38,843 bases of DNA from an uncultured Clostridia bacterium. Lineage in GTDB: Bacteria; Bacillota; Clostridia; UBA1381. The notes under the pieces were generated by a model. That model was given only the letters and a program-made list of their open reading frames with translations, had not been told where the DNA came from and made no database searches. A program made the translations under genes and the position numbers. The stretch is from positions 1-38,843 of the forward strand of contig CANPXG010000021.1 in NCBI GenBank assembly GCA_947585795.1. The letters run 5' to 3'. Numbering within the stretch: position 1 is the first letter of the stretch; every line of letters begins with the position of its first letter. Shown here piece by piece: positions 31,426 to 38,843 of the stretch.

Positions 31426-31485
31426 AATCCCCCAGTCACGCTGCGCGTGACAGCCCCCTTTGACAAGGGGGCCTTGCGGCGGGCG
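31426..31485 (+). repeat. 60-bp direct repeat, copy 2
   Basis: Second copy of the 31021-31080 sequence with the same two hairpins. It is followed by a GGGCGACCGTAAAGGTCGCCC hairpin. Confidence 0.85.
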
Positions 31486-31789
31486 ACCGTAAAGGTCGCC
31501 CCTACGGGATCGTATACCGTAGAAAACGCCGGCACGTATGGCGGAGGAATGAGTGGGGATGGGTGGTATATCATTAATTATACAAAAAAAAGATTCAAAT
31601 TCAATAAAAAAAATATAAAAATTTAAAAAAAGCGGAACTTTTGAGGGTGGATTTGCGTCTAACTATATGTAAAGCATAATGGACGTTGTCATTTTTAACA
31701 AAATTAACCAAAAAAATTTGTGCAAACATTCAGAATTTGTTCATTTGCATAAAATTTAAAAATTTGGCTGATTTGGTTCAAAAAAATTA

Positions 31790-31818
31790 TTGACAACCAC
31801 ATTGTGAAATAGTAAAAT
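31790..31818 (+). promoter_or_regulatory. Upstream promoter candidate for the SLH gene
   Basis: TTGACA (31790-31795), 17 bp, TAAAAT (31813-31818). It would add about 160 nt to the leader. The surrounding 31580-31950 is AT-rich and has no gene. Confidence 0.5.
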
Positions 31819-31955
31819 ATTCAGTAGCAGTTTTCGAATAATTGGGTAGAAGCGTTAGTTGAAAATTGTTACCGTAATATTGTCACCTTCGCGGCAAAGC
31901 AGGAATTGTCCGAATGTGACAGAATTTACAGTTTATTTACAACTGTAATACCGCA

Positions 31956-31985
31956 TTGACTTACACCGCCTTTGTATGGTATAAT
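31956..31985 (+). promoter_or_regulatory. Main promoter of the SLH-domain gene
   Basis: TTGACT (31956-31961), 18 bp, TATAAT (31980-31985) preceded by TATGG (extended -10). Predicted leader about 87 nt. Confidence 0.75.
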
Positions 31986-31999
31986 CAGTGTGGAAGAAT

Positions 32000-32049
32000 G
32001 CTTTACCGCGGAGTGAAGGGCGGCGGTAAAGCGTAAGGTAAACCCTTCA
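32000..32049 (+). promoter_or_regulatory. Predicted H-type pseudoknot in the SLH mRNA leader
   Basis: Stem 1: GCTTTACCGC (32000-32009) with GCGGTAAAGC (32023-32032), 10 perfect pairs. Stem 2: TGAAGGG (32014-32020), inside the first loop, with CCCTTCA (32043-32049), 7 perfect pairs. Loops are 4, 2 and 10 nt. The fold ends 15 nt before the GGGAGG ribosome site. It may stabilise the mRNA or regulate translation. Confidence 0.6.
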
Positions 32050-32078
32050 GAAGAAGATATAAAAGGGAGGATTTGAGA

Positions 32079-35012
32079 ATGATTAAGAATCTCAAAAAGG
32101 TAATTTCAGCGATTGCCGCTATTGCTTTATCCGCATCAAGCTTTGCAGCCTTCGCTATTGATTTCCCTGATGTCGAGGAAACAGCGTACTACTCTCAGGC
32201 AGTACAGGAGCTTTCCGCATTAGGCGTAATCAGTGGTGTTGAAGAGGGCGGCGACCTTGTGTTTAAGCCGGATGATCTCGTAACAAGGGCGGAAATCACA
32301 AAGATGATCGTTGACGCGAGAAACGAAGGCGCGGCTGCAGCAGCTTCCGCAGGCTCTTCAAAGTTTAACGACGTTAACAACGCAGGCGCAGACGGTCACT
32401 GGGCAAGAGGCTACATAAATCAGGGTGTTGCTGACGGTTGGATCAGCGGTTACAGCGACACAAGCTTCGGTCCGGACGACAACGTTACGTTTGTTCAGGC
32501 GCAGAGAATGCTCGTATCCGCGGCAGGCTATGACTCATTTGCGCAGAATCAGAACAAGACGAGCACCAGCTCGGATTGGTCTATAGGTTACCAGCAGTAT
32601 GCAGGTACGCTGGGTATCATCGACGGCGTACAGGGCGTTACAAGCACTGACCAGCAGCTCACAAGAGCTCAGGTTGCTCAGATGATCGACAACGCTATGA
32701 ACTGCCCGATCGCTCAGATCGAGAGATGGACATACGGCTACCCCGTATGGACGCCGATGGATAAGACATATAGAGGATATCAGACGATGTTCACTTACTA
32801 TCAGAAGGCGTACAAGGTATACGGTCGTGTAACAGCTACAAACAGAAGCTCGGAGAGCAATGTTGACACAGACAAGGTAATATACAGAGTCGAGATAGCA
32901 AACAACTTCGACGACGTAACATACAACTCGGCAAACCATGATCCTGAGGATTTCGAGATGTTCTATGGTGAAACAAACGCTCCCGATCTTTTAAAGACCT
33001 ATACACAGGCTCTTATCCAAAAGGATTCGAACGATGAGTTCACTATCCTTTCAATCGTACCGGCTGCTTCAGACAAGTCGGTCGTACTCAGCTCAGCTGA
33101 TCTTGATGTAGACAGATCAACAGCTGCAGGGGACACACTTTACTTCTATCCCGCAGGCACGTCAAGAGGTTCTGTAAGATACCAGCTTGATGACGAGGTT
33201 GAGCTTTATGTAAACGGCGTTGACGTAGGTAGCTTTAGCATGAACGACATCGGTCAAGGCAACTATATTGATCCTGACAACCCCTCGATCGTAGAGCTTC
33301 AGAAGGTTGGCGACGTAGGCGCTATAACTTCTTCGAAGTACAACGTTATTAAGGTTACGGCTTATGCTACGGCAGTAGTTGATCAGGTTATTGAAAAGAG
33401 TGATTCAGTAGTAATCAGCTTCAAGGAGAGATCAGAAGGCGTACCGGGTAAGATGACGATCCAGCTTGATGACGAAACTTTCACGTCCAGCTTCAAGCTC
33501 GGCGATGAGGAGATCGAGCCGACAGACGTTCAGGAGTACGACGTATTAAGTATCTCCTATAATACAGAGGACTTTGCTGACTCTGCGTTCTACGATGTAA
33601 TTGTTTCCAGAGATACAGTCGATGGCAAGTACACAGGTAAGAGCAGCAGTACGCCGGTAGAATACACATTCAGCGGCGAGAAGTATAAGGCTGCTTCGGG
33701 CATAAGTCCGAAATTTGATACTTCAACAGAATATACACTTTACCTCGATGCATTCGGCAGAATCGCATACAGCGATGAAATCGACAGCACGAAGAAGGTT
33801 GGTATTCTTAAGAACGTATATCAGAAGAACAACGGTGACTGGATAGCTGAGGTTATTACCAAGGACGGTACACCGACCGAGTATACGATTGACGATGCAA
33901 ACGGTCCTACTTATCAGAAGCTTGTATCGGGTGATACTCAGGCAGAAAAGGTAGCTCACTACGTTGAGCAGGTAATCGAGTATAAGACAACAACGGCAGG
34001 CAAGATGACGATCGTAACTGATAAGGATACTCCTAATCAGCTTACTCTGAGCCCGTGCGGCGATAGTGATGAAAATGATGCATACAAGGAGTCAACAGGC
34101 AGACTCGGAGGCATTAAGGTTTCAGACGCGGCTGTAATCCTTGACATCTCGGATGCAGCTAAGAAGAAGGACAGCATTAAGGTTCTTTCAAAGGATAACC
34201 TCAGAGATGGCGTAAGCTATGTAGCACAAGGTTTTGACCCGTCATCTTCAAACAAGGAAAGCAGATTCATCATTATCACTGACGGTATCGGCGGTATCGA
34301 TTCCACATCACAGCTTTCAGTATTCGTTGAGGCAGGCACAACAACAGATGAGGATGGCGTTGAGCTGCAGACAATGACAGTAATCAATAACGGTGAGGAA
34401 GTTACTCTTACAGTCGATGAGGATGTTACAAATGTTCTTAATGGTCCCACCGACCTCACAGACCTCTTTGAAGAGGGCGACGCTCTTATCTACTCATTGA
34501 ATGAGGCGGGTTATGTTGATGAAATCTTACCCGTATTGAAGAATAAGGGCTTAGTAGGCGGCAAGTATGATGACTTTGCGACTAAGATGTTGGCTACAAA
34601 GAGCAGCGATGTTCTCAACAATGTGGATTGGTATGACTACCTCACAGACTCTGATGAGGACGAAGTAAGCATTTCATTCGGTGCTGTAGTCAAAGATGGC
34701 AATGCATACATCCTTGCTCCGTTTGAGAATGGCACGGCTAAGCTTAGCAAGAGCGCAGGCGCTATTGACCTTTCAGTAGGAAATGCGAAGGTTTATACTT
34801 ACAACTTCGACGCAGGTAAGGAAGGCAACGGTTCAAGATTGAGCGCGGATGACGGTATGTATTCAACGGTTAGAGTAAACGAAGCATACAAGAATAACGA
34901 TACTGAGTACGACCTCGACAATGTAGATGTCAGAGATGATATAGTATTCGGTATAGTAAGAACGTTCAATGACGACGACGCTCAGGAGATTTACCTGATA
35001 GTTGCTGAATAA
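32079..35012 (+). CDS. SLH-domain surface (S-layer-like) protein
   Basis: 977 residues from the ATG at 32079, with GGGAGG at 32065-32070 (8-nt spacing). Signal peptide about 1-27 with predicted cut after SSFAAFA. Three S-layer homology domains: about 28-80 (FPDVEETAYYSQAVQELSAL, RAEITKMIVDA), 90-150 (HWARGYINQGVADGW, FVQAQRMLVSAAG) and 165-210 (YAGTLGIIDGV, TRAQVAQMIDNAMN). These bind pyruvylated cell-wall polymer. The rest (about 215-977) is acidic, low in cysteine, beta-rich and repeat-poor. Strong promoter, structured leader and biased codons (AAG, GTA, CTT) indicate an abundant surface protein. Monocistronic. Confidence 0.93.
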   Translation: MIKNLKKVISAIAAIALSASSFAAFAIDFPDVEETAYYSQAVQELSALGVISGVEEGGDLVFKPDDLVTRAEITKMIVDARNEGAAAAASAGSSKFNDVNNAGADGHWARGYINQGVADGWISGYSDTSFGPDDNVTFVQAQRMLVSAAGYDSFAQNQNKTSTSSDWSIGYQQYAGTLGIIDGVQGVTSTDQQLTRAQVAQMIDNAMNCPIAQIERWTYGYPVWTPMDKTYRGYQTMFTYYQKAYKVYGRVTATNRSSESNVDTDKVIYRVEIANNFDDVTYNSANHDPEDFEMFYGETNAPDLLKTYTQALIQKDSNDEFTILSIVPAASDKSVVLSSADLDVDRSTAAGDTLYFYPAGTSRGSVRYQLDDEVELYVNGVDVGSFSMNDIGQGNYIDPDNPSIVELQKVGDVGAITSSKYNVIKVTAYATAVVDQVIEKSDSVVISFKERSEGVPGKMTIQLDDETFTSSFKLGDEEIEPTDVQEYDVLSISYNTEDFADSAFYDVIVSRDTVDGKYTGKSSSTPVEYTFSGEKYKAASGISPKFDTSTEYTLYLDAFGRIAYSDEIDSTKKVGILKNVYQKNNGDWIAEVITKDGTPTEYTIDDANGPTYQKLVSGDTQAEKVAHYVEQVIEYKTTTAGKMTIVTDKDTPNQLTLSPCGDSDENDAYKESTGRLGGIKVSDAAVILDISDAAKKKDSIKVLSKDNLRDGVSYVAQGFDPSSSNKESRFIIITDGIGGIDSTSQLSVFVEAGTTTDEDGVELQTMTVINNGEEVTLTVDEDVTNVLNGPTDLTDLFEEGDALIYSLNEAGYVDEILPVLKNKGLVGGKYDDFATKMLATKSSDVLNNVDWYDYLTDSDEDEVSISFGAVVKDGNAYILAPFENGTAKLSKSAGAIDLSVGNAKVYTYNFDAGKEGNGSRLSADDGMYSTVRVNEAYKNNDTEYDLDNVDVRDDIVFGIVRTFNDDDAQEIYLIVAE

Positions 35013-35041
35013 TCCTAAACGGGATTGTTGAACTGAAAATT

Positions 35042-35072
35042 AAGAACCGGTCATTATGACCGGTTCTTTTTT
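35042..35072 (+). terminator. Terminator after the SLH gene
   Basis: AAGAACCGGTCA (35042-35053) pairs with TGACCGGTTCTT with a TTA loop and a run of T residues to 35072. Confidence 0.92.
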
Positions 35073-35097
35073 GCGGAAAATTTTTTCGTAAAGCGTA

Positions 35098-35126
35098 TTG
35101 ACAAATATTTCAGGGCGTGCTATAAT
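35098..35126 (+). promoter_or_regulatory. Consensus promoter of a possible small RNA
   Basis: TTGACA (35098-35103), 17 bp, TATAAT (35121-35126) with TGC directly before it. Full consensus, but no gene starts for 185 bp and a terminator intervenes. Confidence 0.75.
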
Positions 35127-35132
35127 AATAAA

Positions 35133-35246
35133 GTAGAAGATAACGTGTGAAAGACCAACACGTGAAAAAAGAAATTACTAAACATTCTACCCTTTTATCC
35201 TATACATAGCAAAACGAAAAAAGCGCCGCGCGGAGGCGCTTTTTTT
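35133..35246 (+). ncRNA. Candidate small RNA between promoter and terminator
   Basis: A transcript from the 35098 promoter would run about 114 nt to the AAAGCGCC/GGCGCTTT terminator. It contains a hairpin ACGTGT/ACACGT near 35143-35163 and an A/T-rich unpaired centre. The only frame inside (GTG at 35147, 20 codons) lacks a ribosome site. No known RNA family is recognised. It could instead be an attenuated leader of the transporter gene. Confidence 0.5.
35219..35246 (+). terminator. Terminator ending the small RNA
   Basis: AAAAGCGCC and GGCGCTTTT form the stem around a short GC-rich loop (GCGCGGA), followed by seven T residues. Confidence 0.88.
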
Positions 35247-35311
35247 GTTTTTTATATTTTCCGAAAAGTTGGGTATACTGTAAATAAATTCGAGTAAAGG
35301 GAGAGAGTGGT

Positions 35312-35740
35312 ATGTCGGGAGTGATTTTCAGTATAGTCGCGGGCGCGGCGATGAGCGCGCAGGGCGTTATGAATACGCGGCTCGGTGATAAGGTGGGATT
35401 GTACGAGGCGAACGCCATAGTGCAGGGCACGGCGTTTTTGCTGTCGGTCATCGCGGTGTGGCTGATGGGTAAGGGGAGCTTTCGGGGCGTGTGGGACGTA
35501 AATAAGTTCTATCTCCTGGGCGGCGTGCTCGGGCTCGTTATCACGGTGACGGTGATGCTCGGGATAGGGAAGCTGAGCCCGACGGTGGCTATTTCCGTAA
35601 TTCTTATTTCGCAGCTCGCTGTCGCGGCGCTTATAGACGCGTTCGGGCTTATGGGCAGCGAAAAGGTCGCGTTCGGGTGGAATAAATTTTTGGGTATGGC
35701 GCTTATGATAGGCGGGGTGCTGGTGTTTAAGCGGTGGTGA
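35312..35740 (+). CDS. YdcZ/DUF606-type DMT transporter-like membrane protein
   Basis: 142 residues with five hydrophobic segments (about 2-20, 32-52, 68-85, 88-112, 120-140). The motif AGAAMSAQGVMNTRLGDKVGLYEANAI at the N-terminus and SPTVAISVILISQLAVAALIDAFGL near the end are characteristic of the DUF606 (YdcZ) branch of the drug/metabolite transporter superfamily. Substrate unknown. Members often act as pairs, but only one gene is present here. RBS GGGAGAGAG at 35299-35307. A possible weak promoter (TATACT at 35274) lies downstream of the small-RNA terminator. Confidence 0.88.
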   Translation: MSGVIFSIVAGAAMSAQGVMNTRLGDKVGLYEANAIVQGTAFLLSVIAVWLMGKGSFRGVWDVNKFYLLGGVLGLVITVTVMLGIGKLSPTVAISVILISQLAVAALIDAFGLMGSEKVAFGWNKFLGMALMIGGVLVFKRW

Positions 35741-35757
35741 AAAATCGGATTTTTCTA

Positions 35758-35786
35758 TTGATTTAATTTGTATTACATGGTATAAT
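35758..35786 (+). promoter_or_regulatory. Promoter of the pot operon
   Basis: TTGATT (35758-35763), 17 bp, TATAAT (35781-35786) with ATGG before it. A small CCGCTTTAGCGG hairpin follows in the leader. Confidence 0.7.
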
Positions 35787-35834
35787 TTTTTTACCGCTTT
35801 AGCGGAATGAATTTTTGTGTCGGGAGGTAGAAAA

Positions 35835-36875
35835 TTGAGCAAAAATATTGTAAGTCTTGAAAATATCGCCGTGTCGTTTGACGGCGAGAAGGTTTTGAAC
35901 AATATCAGCCTTGACATTAAGGATAAGGAGTTTGTGACGCTGCTCGGTCCGTCGGGCTGCGGTAAAACGACGACGCTCCGCACTATCGGCGGTTTTATTA
36001 CGCCCGACAGCGGCAGCGTGAAATTTGACGGTAAGGATATAACGAGCCTTCCGCCGTATAAGCGTAACGTGAATACAGTGTTTCAGAGGTATGCGCTCTT
36101 CCCGCATTTGAATGTGTTTGAAAATATCGCGTTCGGGCTTAAGGTGAAAAAGTTTTCCGATAAGGAGATACAGAGGCGCGTCGGTGAGATGCTGGAGCTG
36201 GTAAATCTTAAAGGGTTTGAGAAACGGTCGACAGACCGTTTGTCGGGCGGTCAGCAGCAGCGTGTCGCGATAGCGCGTGCGCTCGTGAATGAGCCGAAGG
36301 TGCTTTTGCTGGACGAGCCCTTGGGTGCGCTCGATTTGAAGCTCAGGAAGGAAATGCAGATAGAGCTTAAGCGTATGCAGCAGCGTCTTGAGATTACGTT
36401 TGTGTACGTGACGCATGACCAGGAGGAGGCGCTTACGATGAGCGATACCGTCGTCGTGATGAAGGACGGGGATATATTGCAGGTGGGCTCTCCCGTTGAT
36501 ATATATAACGAGCCGAAAAACGCGTTCGTCGCGGATTTTATCGGTGAGAGTAATATTTTAAGCGGCTTGATGGTAAAAGATTTGCTTGTTGAGATAAGCG
36601 GTAAGCGGTTTGAGTGCGTTGACACGGGGTTCGGTGAGAACGTCGGTGTGGACGTGGTGATACGTCCGGAGGATATAAAGCTTACGGACGAAAAGGACGC
36701 GGAGCTCTCGGGCGTGGTGCAGTCGGTAACGTTTAAGGGCGTGCATTACGAGATGGTTATAGAAACGTATGACCATAACTGGCTTGTCCATTCGACGAAG
36801 GCGGCGGAGCCCGGAAGTACGGTGGGGATCACGTTTGATCCTTACGATATACATATAATGAATAAAATGAAATAA
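35835..36875 (+). CDS. potA: Spermidine/putrescine ABC transporter ATP-binding protein
   Basis: 346 residues from a TTG start ([11 protein letters not shown]), decided by GGGAGG at 35822-35827 with 7-nt spacing. Walker A GPSGCGKT 38-45; Q-loop [10 protein letters not shown] near 83-92; signature LSGGQQQR 136-143; Walker [12 protein letters not shown] from 157; switch H194. The C-terminal TOBE-type domain (from about 240) is typical of PotA. It powers polyamine uptake with PotB, PotC and PotD encoded next. Operon gaps of 40, 13 and -4 bp indicate a single transcript. Confidence 0.95.
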   Translation: MSKNIVSLENIAVSFDGEKVLNNISLDIKDKEFVTLLGPSGCGKTTTLRTIGGFITPDSGSVKFDGKDITSLPPYKRNVNTVFQRYALFPHLNVFENIAFGLKVKKFSDKEIQRRVGEMLELVNLKGFEKRSTDRLSGGQQQRVAIARALVNEPKVLLLDEPLGALDLKLRKEMQIELKRMQQRLEITFVYVTHDQEEALTMSDTVVVMKDGDILQVGSPVDIYNEPKNAFVADFIGESNILSGLMVKDLLVEISGKRFECVDTGFGENVGVDVVIRPEDIKLTDEKDAELSGVVQSVTFKGVHYEMVIETYDHNWLVHSTKAAEPGSTVGITFDPYDIHIMNKMK

Positions 36876-36915
36876 CGGCGGCGGAAAAAGCCGATTTTGG
36901 AAAGGATTGACTTAT

Positions 36916-37722
36916 ATGAAAAAATTGATTTCCACGCCGTACCTTTTATGGATGGCGGTATTTATAATAGTGCCGCTTATCATGGTGGCGTACTTCGCCG
37001 TGACAACGGCTGACGGCGCGTTCACGTTTGATAATCTTGCGGCTGTTTCGCAGTACGCGAATATTTTCGTGCGCTCCATATACCTTGCGGCTATCGCGAC
37101 GGTGATATGCCTCGTTATCGCGTACCCGCTTGTGATGATACTCGCGCGTATTGACGTGAGCTTTCAGAGCACGGTGCTTATGATAGTGATGCTGCCGATG
37201 TGGATGAATTTCCTTTTGAGAACGTACGCGTGGATGACGCTGCTCGGCAACAACGGTCTTATAAATATGCTTTTCGGTTTGTTCGGGCTCGGTCCGTTTC
37301 GGATGCTCAACACGCAGGGCGCGGTCGTGCTCGGTATGGTGTATAATTACCTGCCGTTTATGATACTGCCGCTGTACAACGTTATCGTGAAAATCGACAA
37401 GAGCGTTATTGACGCGGCACACGATTTGGGCTGCAACAACGCGGGAACGTTCGTTAAGGTCATACTGCCTTTGAGCGTCCCCGGCGTTATGTCGGGTATT
37501 ACGATGGTGTTCGTGCCGGCGATAAGCACGTTTATTATTTCGCGTATGCTTGGCGGCGGTTCAAATCTGCTTATCGGCGACCTTATCGAGATGCAGTTTC
37601 TCGGCAACTCCTACAACCCGAATCTCGGCGCGGCTATCTCGCTCGTGCTGATGGTTATCATCCTGCTCATCATGACGCTGCTTAACCAGTTCGACGATGA
37701 TGAGGACAGGGTTCTTATGTAA
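36916..37722 (+). CDS. potB: Spermidine/putrescine ABC transporter permease
   Basis: 268 residues, ATG at 36916 with AAAGGA 9 nt upstream. Six transmembrane segments. The EAA loop that docks on PotA reads DAAHDLGCNNAGTFVKVILPLSVPGV near 170-195. MWMNFLLRTYAWMTLLG is typical of PotB/PotH. Imports polyamines together with PotC. Confidence 0.94.
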   Translation: MKKLISTPYLLWMAVFIIVPLIMVAYFAVTTADGAFTFDNLAAVSQYANIFVRSIYLAAIATVICLVIAYPLVMILARIDVSFQSTVLMIVMLPMWMNFLLRTYAWMTLLGNNGLINMLFGLFGLGPFRMLNTQGAVVLGMVYNYLPFMILPLYNVIVKIDKSVIDAAHDLGCNNAGTFVKVILPLSVPGVMSGITMVFVPAISTFIISRMLGGGSNLLIGDLIEMQFLGNSYNPNLGAAISLVLMVIILLIMTLLNQFDDDEDRVLM

Positions 37723-37735
37723 GGGGGGTGCCGTG

Positions 37736-38533
37736 ATGAAAAAGTGTTTGTCAAAATTGTATCTCGCGCTTGTGATGCTGTTTTTGTACGCGCCGATTTT
37801 CGTGCTTATCGTGTTCTCCTTTAACACGACAAAAAGCCGTTCCGTAATGAGTGGCTTCACGTTTGACTGGTACGTTAAGCTGTTCCATAACGAGCTTATA
37901 TTAAGCTCGCTGTGGAACACGATAATCGTCGCGGTGATCGCGTCGCTCGGCGCGACGATACTCGGCGCGGCGGCGGCTGTCGGTATAAGCGGTATGAAAC
38001 GGCTGCCCAAGACGATAGTTATGCAGGGTACGAATATCCCGATAATGAATCCCGAAATCGTGACGGGCGTGTCGCTCATGCTGCTGTTCGTGTTCTTTAT
38101 GGCGCGTATGAACCTTGAAATGGGCTTTGTGACGCTTATAATAGCGCATATTACTTTTGATGTGCCGTATGTAATACTGAATGTAATACCTCGGTTTAGG
38201 CAGATGGATCCGAATTTGTACGAGGCGGCGCAGGATTTGGGCTGTAACGGTGTTTCGGCGTTTTTTAAGGTAGTGCTGCCGGAGATCATGCCCGGAATTA
38301 TATCGGGATTTCTTATGTCGTTCACGTTCTCGCTCGACGACTTCGTAGTCAGCTACTTTACAAGCGGCACGACGCAGACGCTTCCGATAACGATCTACTC
38401 CATGACGCGGCGTAAGGTAAGTCCCGAAATCAACGCGCTTTCGACGATCATTTTCCTTGTCGTTGTGGCGGTGCTTGTGATAAACAACGTGATCGAGCGC
38501 CGTAATTTGAGGAAGCGGGGTGTCGTAAGGTGA
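37736..38533 (+). CDS. potC: Spermidine/putrescine ABC transporter permease
   Basis: 265 residues. ATG at 37736 with AAGGGGGG upstream; the GTG at 37733 is a less likely start. YLALVMLFLYAPIFVLIVFSFN is the classic PotC N-terminus. The EAA loop EAAQDLGCNGVSAFFKVVLPEIMPGI matches its partner PotB. FTFSLDDFVVSYFTSG is conserved in PotC/PotI. The stop overlaps potD (GTGA). Confidence 0.94.
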   Translation: MKKCLSKLYLALVMLFLYAPIFVLIVFSFNTTKSRSVMSGFTFDWYVKLFHNELILSSLWNTIIVAVIASLGATILGAAAAVGISGMKRLPKTIVMQGTNIPIMNPEIVTGVSLMLLFVFFMARMNLEMGFVTLIIAHITFDVPYVILNVIPRFRQMDPNLYEAAQDLGCNGVSAFFKVVLPEIMPGIISGFLMSFTFSLDDFVVSYFTSGTTQTLPITIYSMTRRKVSPEINALSTIIFLVVVAVLVINNVIERRNLRKRGVVR

Positions 38534-38843
38534 AAAAGCTTTTAACGCTCATTGCCGCGCTCGCCGTTTGCTTTACGTGCGCGTGCTCTCATATAGAGGA
38601 CGAGGACGAGGCGGTAGAGGAGGAAGCGGTCGTATACGAGAAGGACGAGGCGTACTATTCGGCGCTTAAGGACGACAACGTAACGATAAACGTCTATAAC
38701 TGGGGCGAGTACATTCCCGACGGTGCGGACGGTGAAACGATTAACCTAAACGCCGAGTTTACGGAGCTTACGGGTATAAAGGTGAATTACACCACGTACG
38801 CGACGAACGAGGAATTGTACGCCAAGCTTAAAAGCGGCGGCGC
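38530..38843 (+). CDS. potD: Polyamine-binding lipoprotein PotD, N-terminal part (cut by right edge)
   Basis: 104 codons visible from a GTG overlapping the potC stop by 4 bp. Signal peptide with lipobox near C17-C19 (FTCAC), then an unusual acidic linker (HIEDEDEDEAVEEEAVV-like, residues about 20-38). The mature fold starts with VTINVYNWGEYIPDG, the PotD/PotF signature, and FTELTGIKVNYTTYATNEELYAKL. It binds spermidine or putrescine outside the cell and delivers it to PotBC. The rest lies beyond the window. Confidence 0.92.
   Translation, partial: MKKLLTLIAALAVCFTCACSHIEDEDEAVEEEAVVYEKDEAYYSALKDDNVTINVYNWGEYIPDGADGETINLNAEFTELTGIKVNYTTYATNEELYAKLKSGG

Larger units (their letters stand above)
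30638..31580. repeat. Non-coding zone of palindromic intergenic repeats
   Basis: No gene supported. It holds G/C-rich hairpin mosaics: GTCAGCTACGCTGAC with TCCCCTCAAGGGGA (30780-30815), a pair of 60-bp direct repeats, GTCGGCTTTGCCGAC (31128-31142), and the second 141-bp element. A 172-codon open frame crosses it on the plus strand but only translates the palindromes. Confidence 0.7.

Noticed and set aside
31108-31626. 172-codon open frame on the plus strand
   Set aside because: It only translates the palindromic repeats, has no ribosome site, and the inverted copy at 26246-26440 gives the same peptide by mirror symmetry.
35147-35209. 20-codon frame inside the small-RNA candidate
   Set aside because: GTG start with no ribosome site and no conserved feature visible.

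Overview
The window looks like a chromosome segment of a low-to-mid GC Gram-positive anaerobe of the class Clostridia, probably a gut Oscillospiraceae-type organism. The evidence is PPi-linked pyruvate phosphate dikinase, an SLH-domain surface protein, a Dlt-like envelope acylation operon, strong AGGAGG ribosome sites, frequent TTG/GTG starts, and the palindromic intergenic repeats typical of such genomes. This placement is inferred from gene content only.

Layout. (1) 1-4980: one end of an integrated mobilisable element: a cut-off gene, a sigma-region-4-like regulator, TnpW, a ParM/ParR segregation pair followed by an iteron-like array, a DUF3847 protein, an oriT carrying an RSF1010-type nic sequence, and a MobA/MobL relaxase. 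No integrase or element end is visible. (2) 4983-11000: a two-component system (regulator, kinase, membrane protein) and neighbouring operons for small membrane proteins and two NAD(P)-dependent SDR enzymes. Three promoters in this region share TTAAAC/AAAACT direct repeats, so they look like one regulon. (3) 11122-15745: a damaged small membrane-protein gene, a TetR regulator, ppdK and a DUF421 protein. (4) 15798-26064: an acyl-CoA synthetase diverges from an eight-gene envelope operon: two DltA-like adenylating enzymes, a carrier protein, a DltB-like MBOAT, a DltD-like SGNH protein, a 35-residue DltX-like microprotein ending in FxYxxF, and a 966-residue lipoprotein in which a beta-propeller appears to be inserted into a CE4-type deacetylase. 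(5) 26065-32078: two repeat-rich intergenic zones, with inverted copies of a 141-bp element, around a radical-SAM gene, a HIRAN gene, a membrane-anchored protein and an RNase H gene. The RNase H has a repeat-expanded linker and a remarkable 21.5-bp-period array in its leader. (6) 31790-38843: an SLH protein behind a leader with a predicted pseudoknot, a possible small RNA, a YdcZ-type transporter, and potABCD (potD cut by the window edge).

The most interesting system is the operon at 17575-26064. It has every functional class of a teichoic-acid D-alanylation machine: activation, carrier, membrane O-acyltransferase, extracellular SGNH partner and the FxYxxF relay microprotein. It differs in gene order, in its two ligases, and in the large surface deacetylase-like protein at the end. 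I infer that it acylates, and perhaps also deacetylates, a cell-envelope polymer. The activated acid and the acceptor cannot be read from the sequence.
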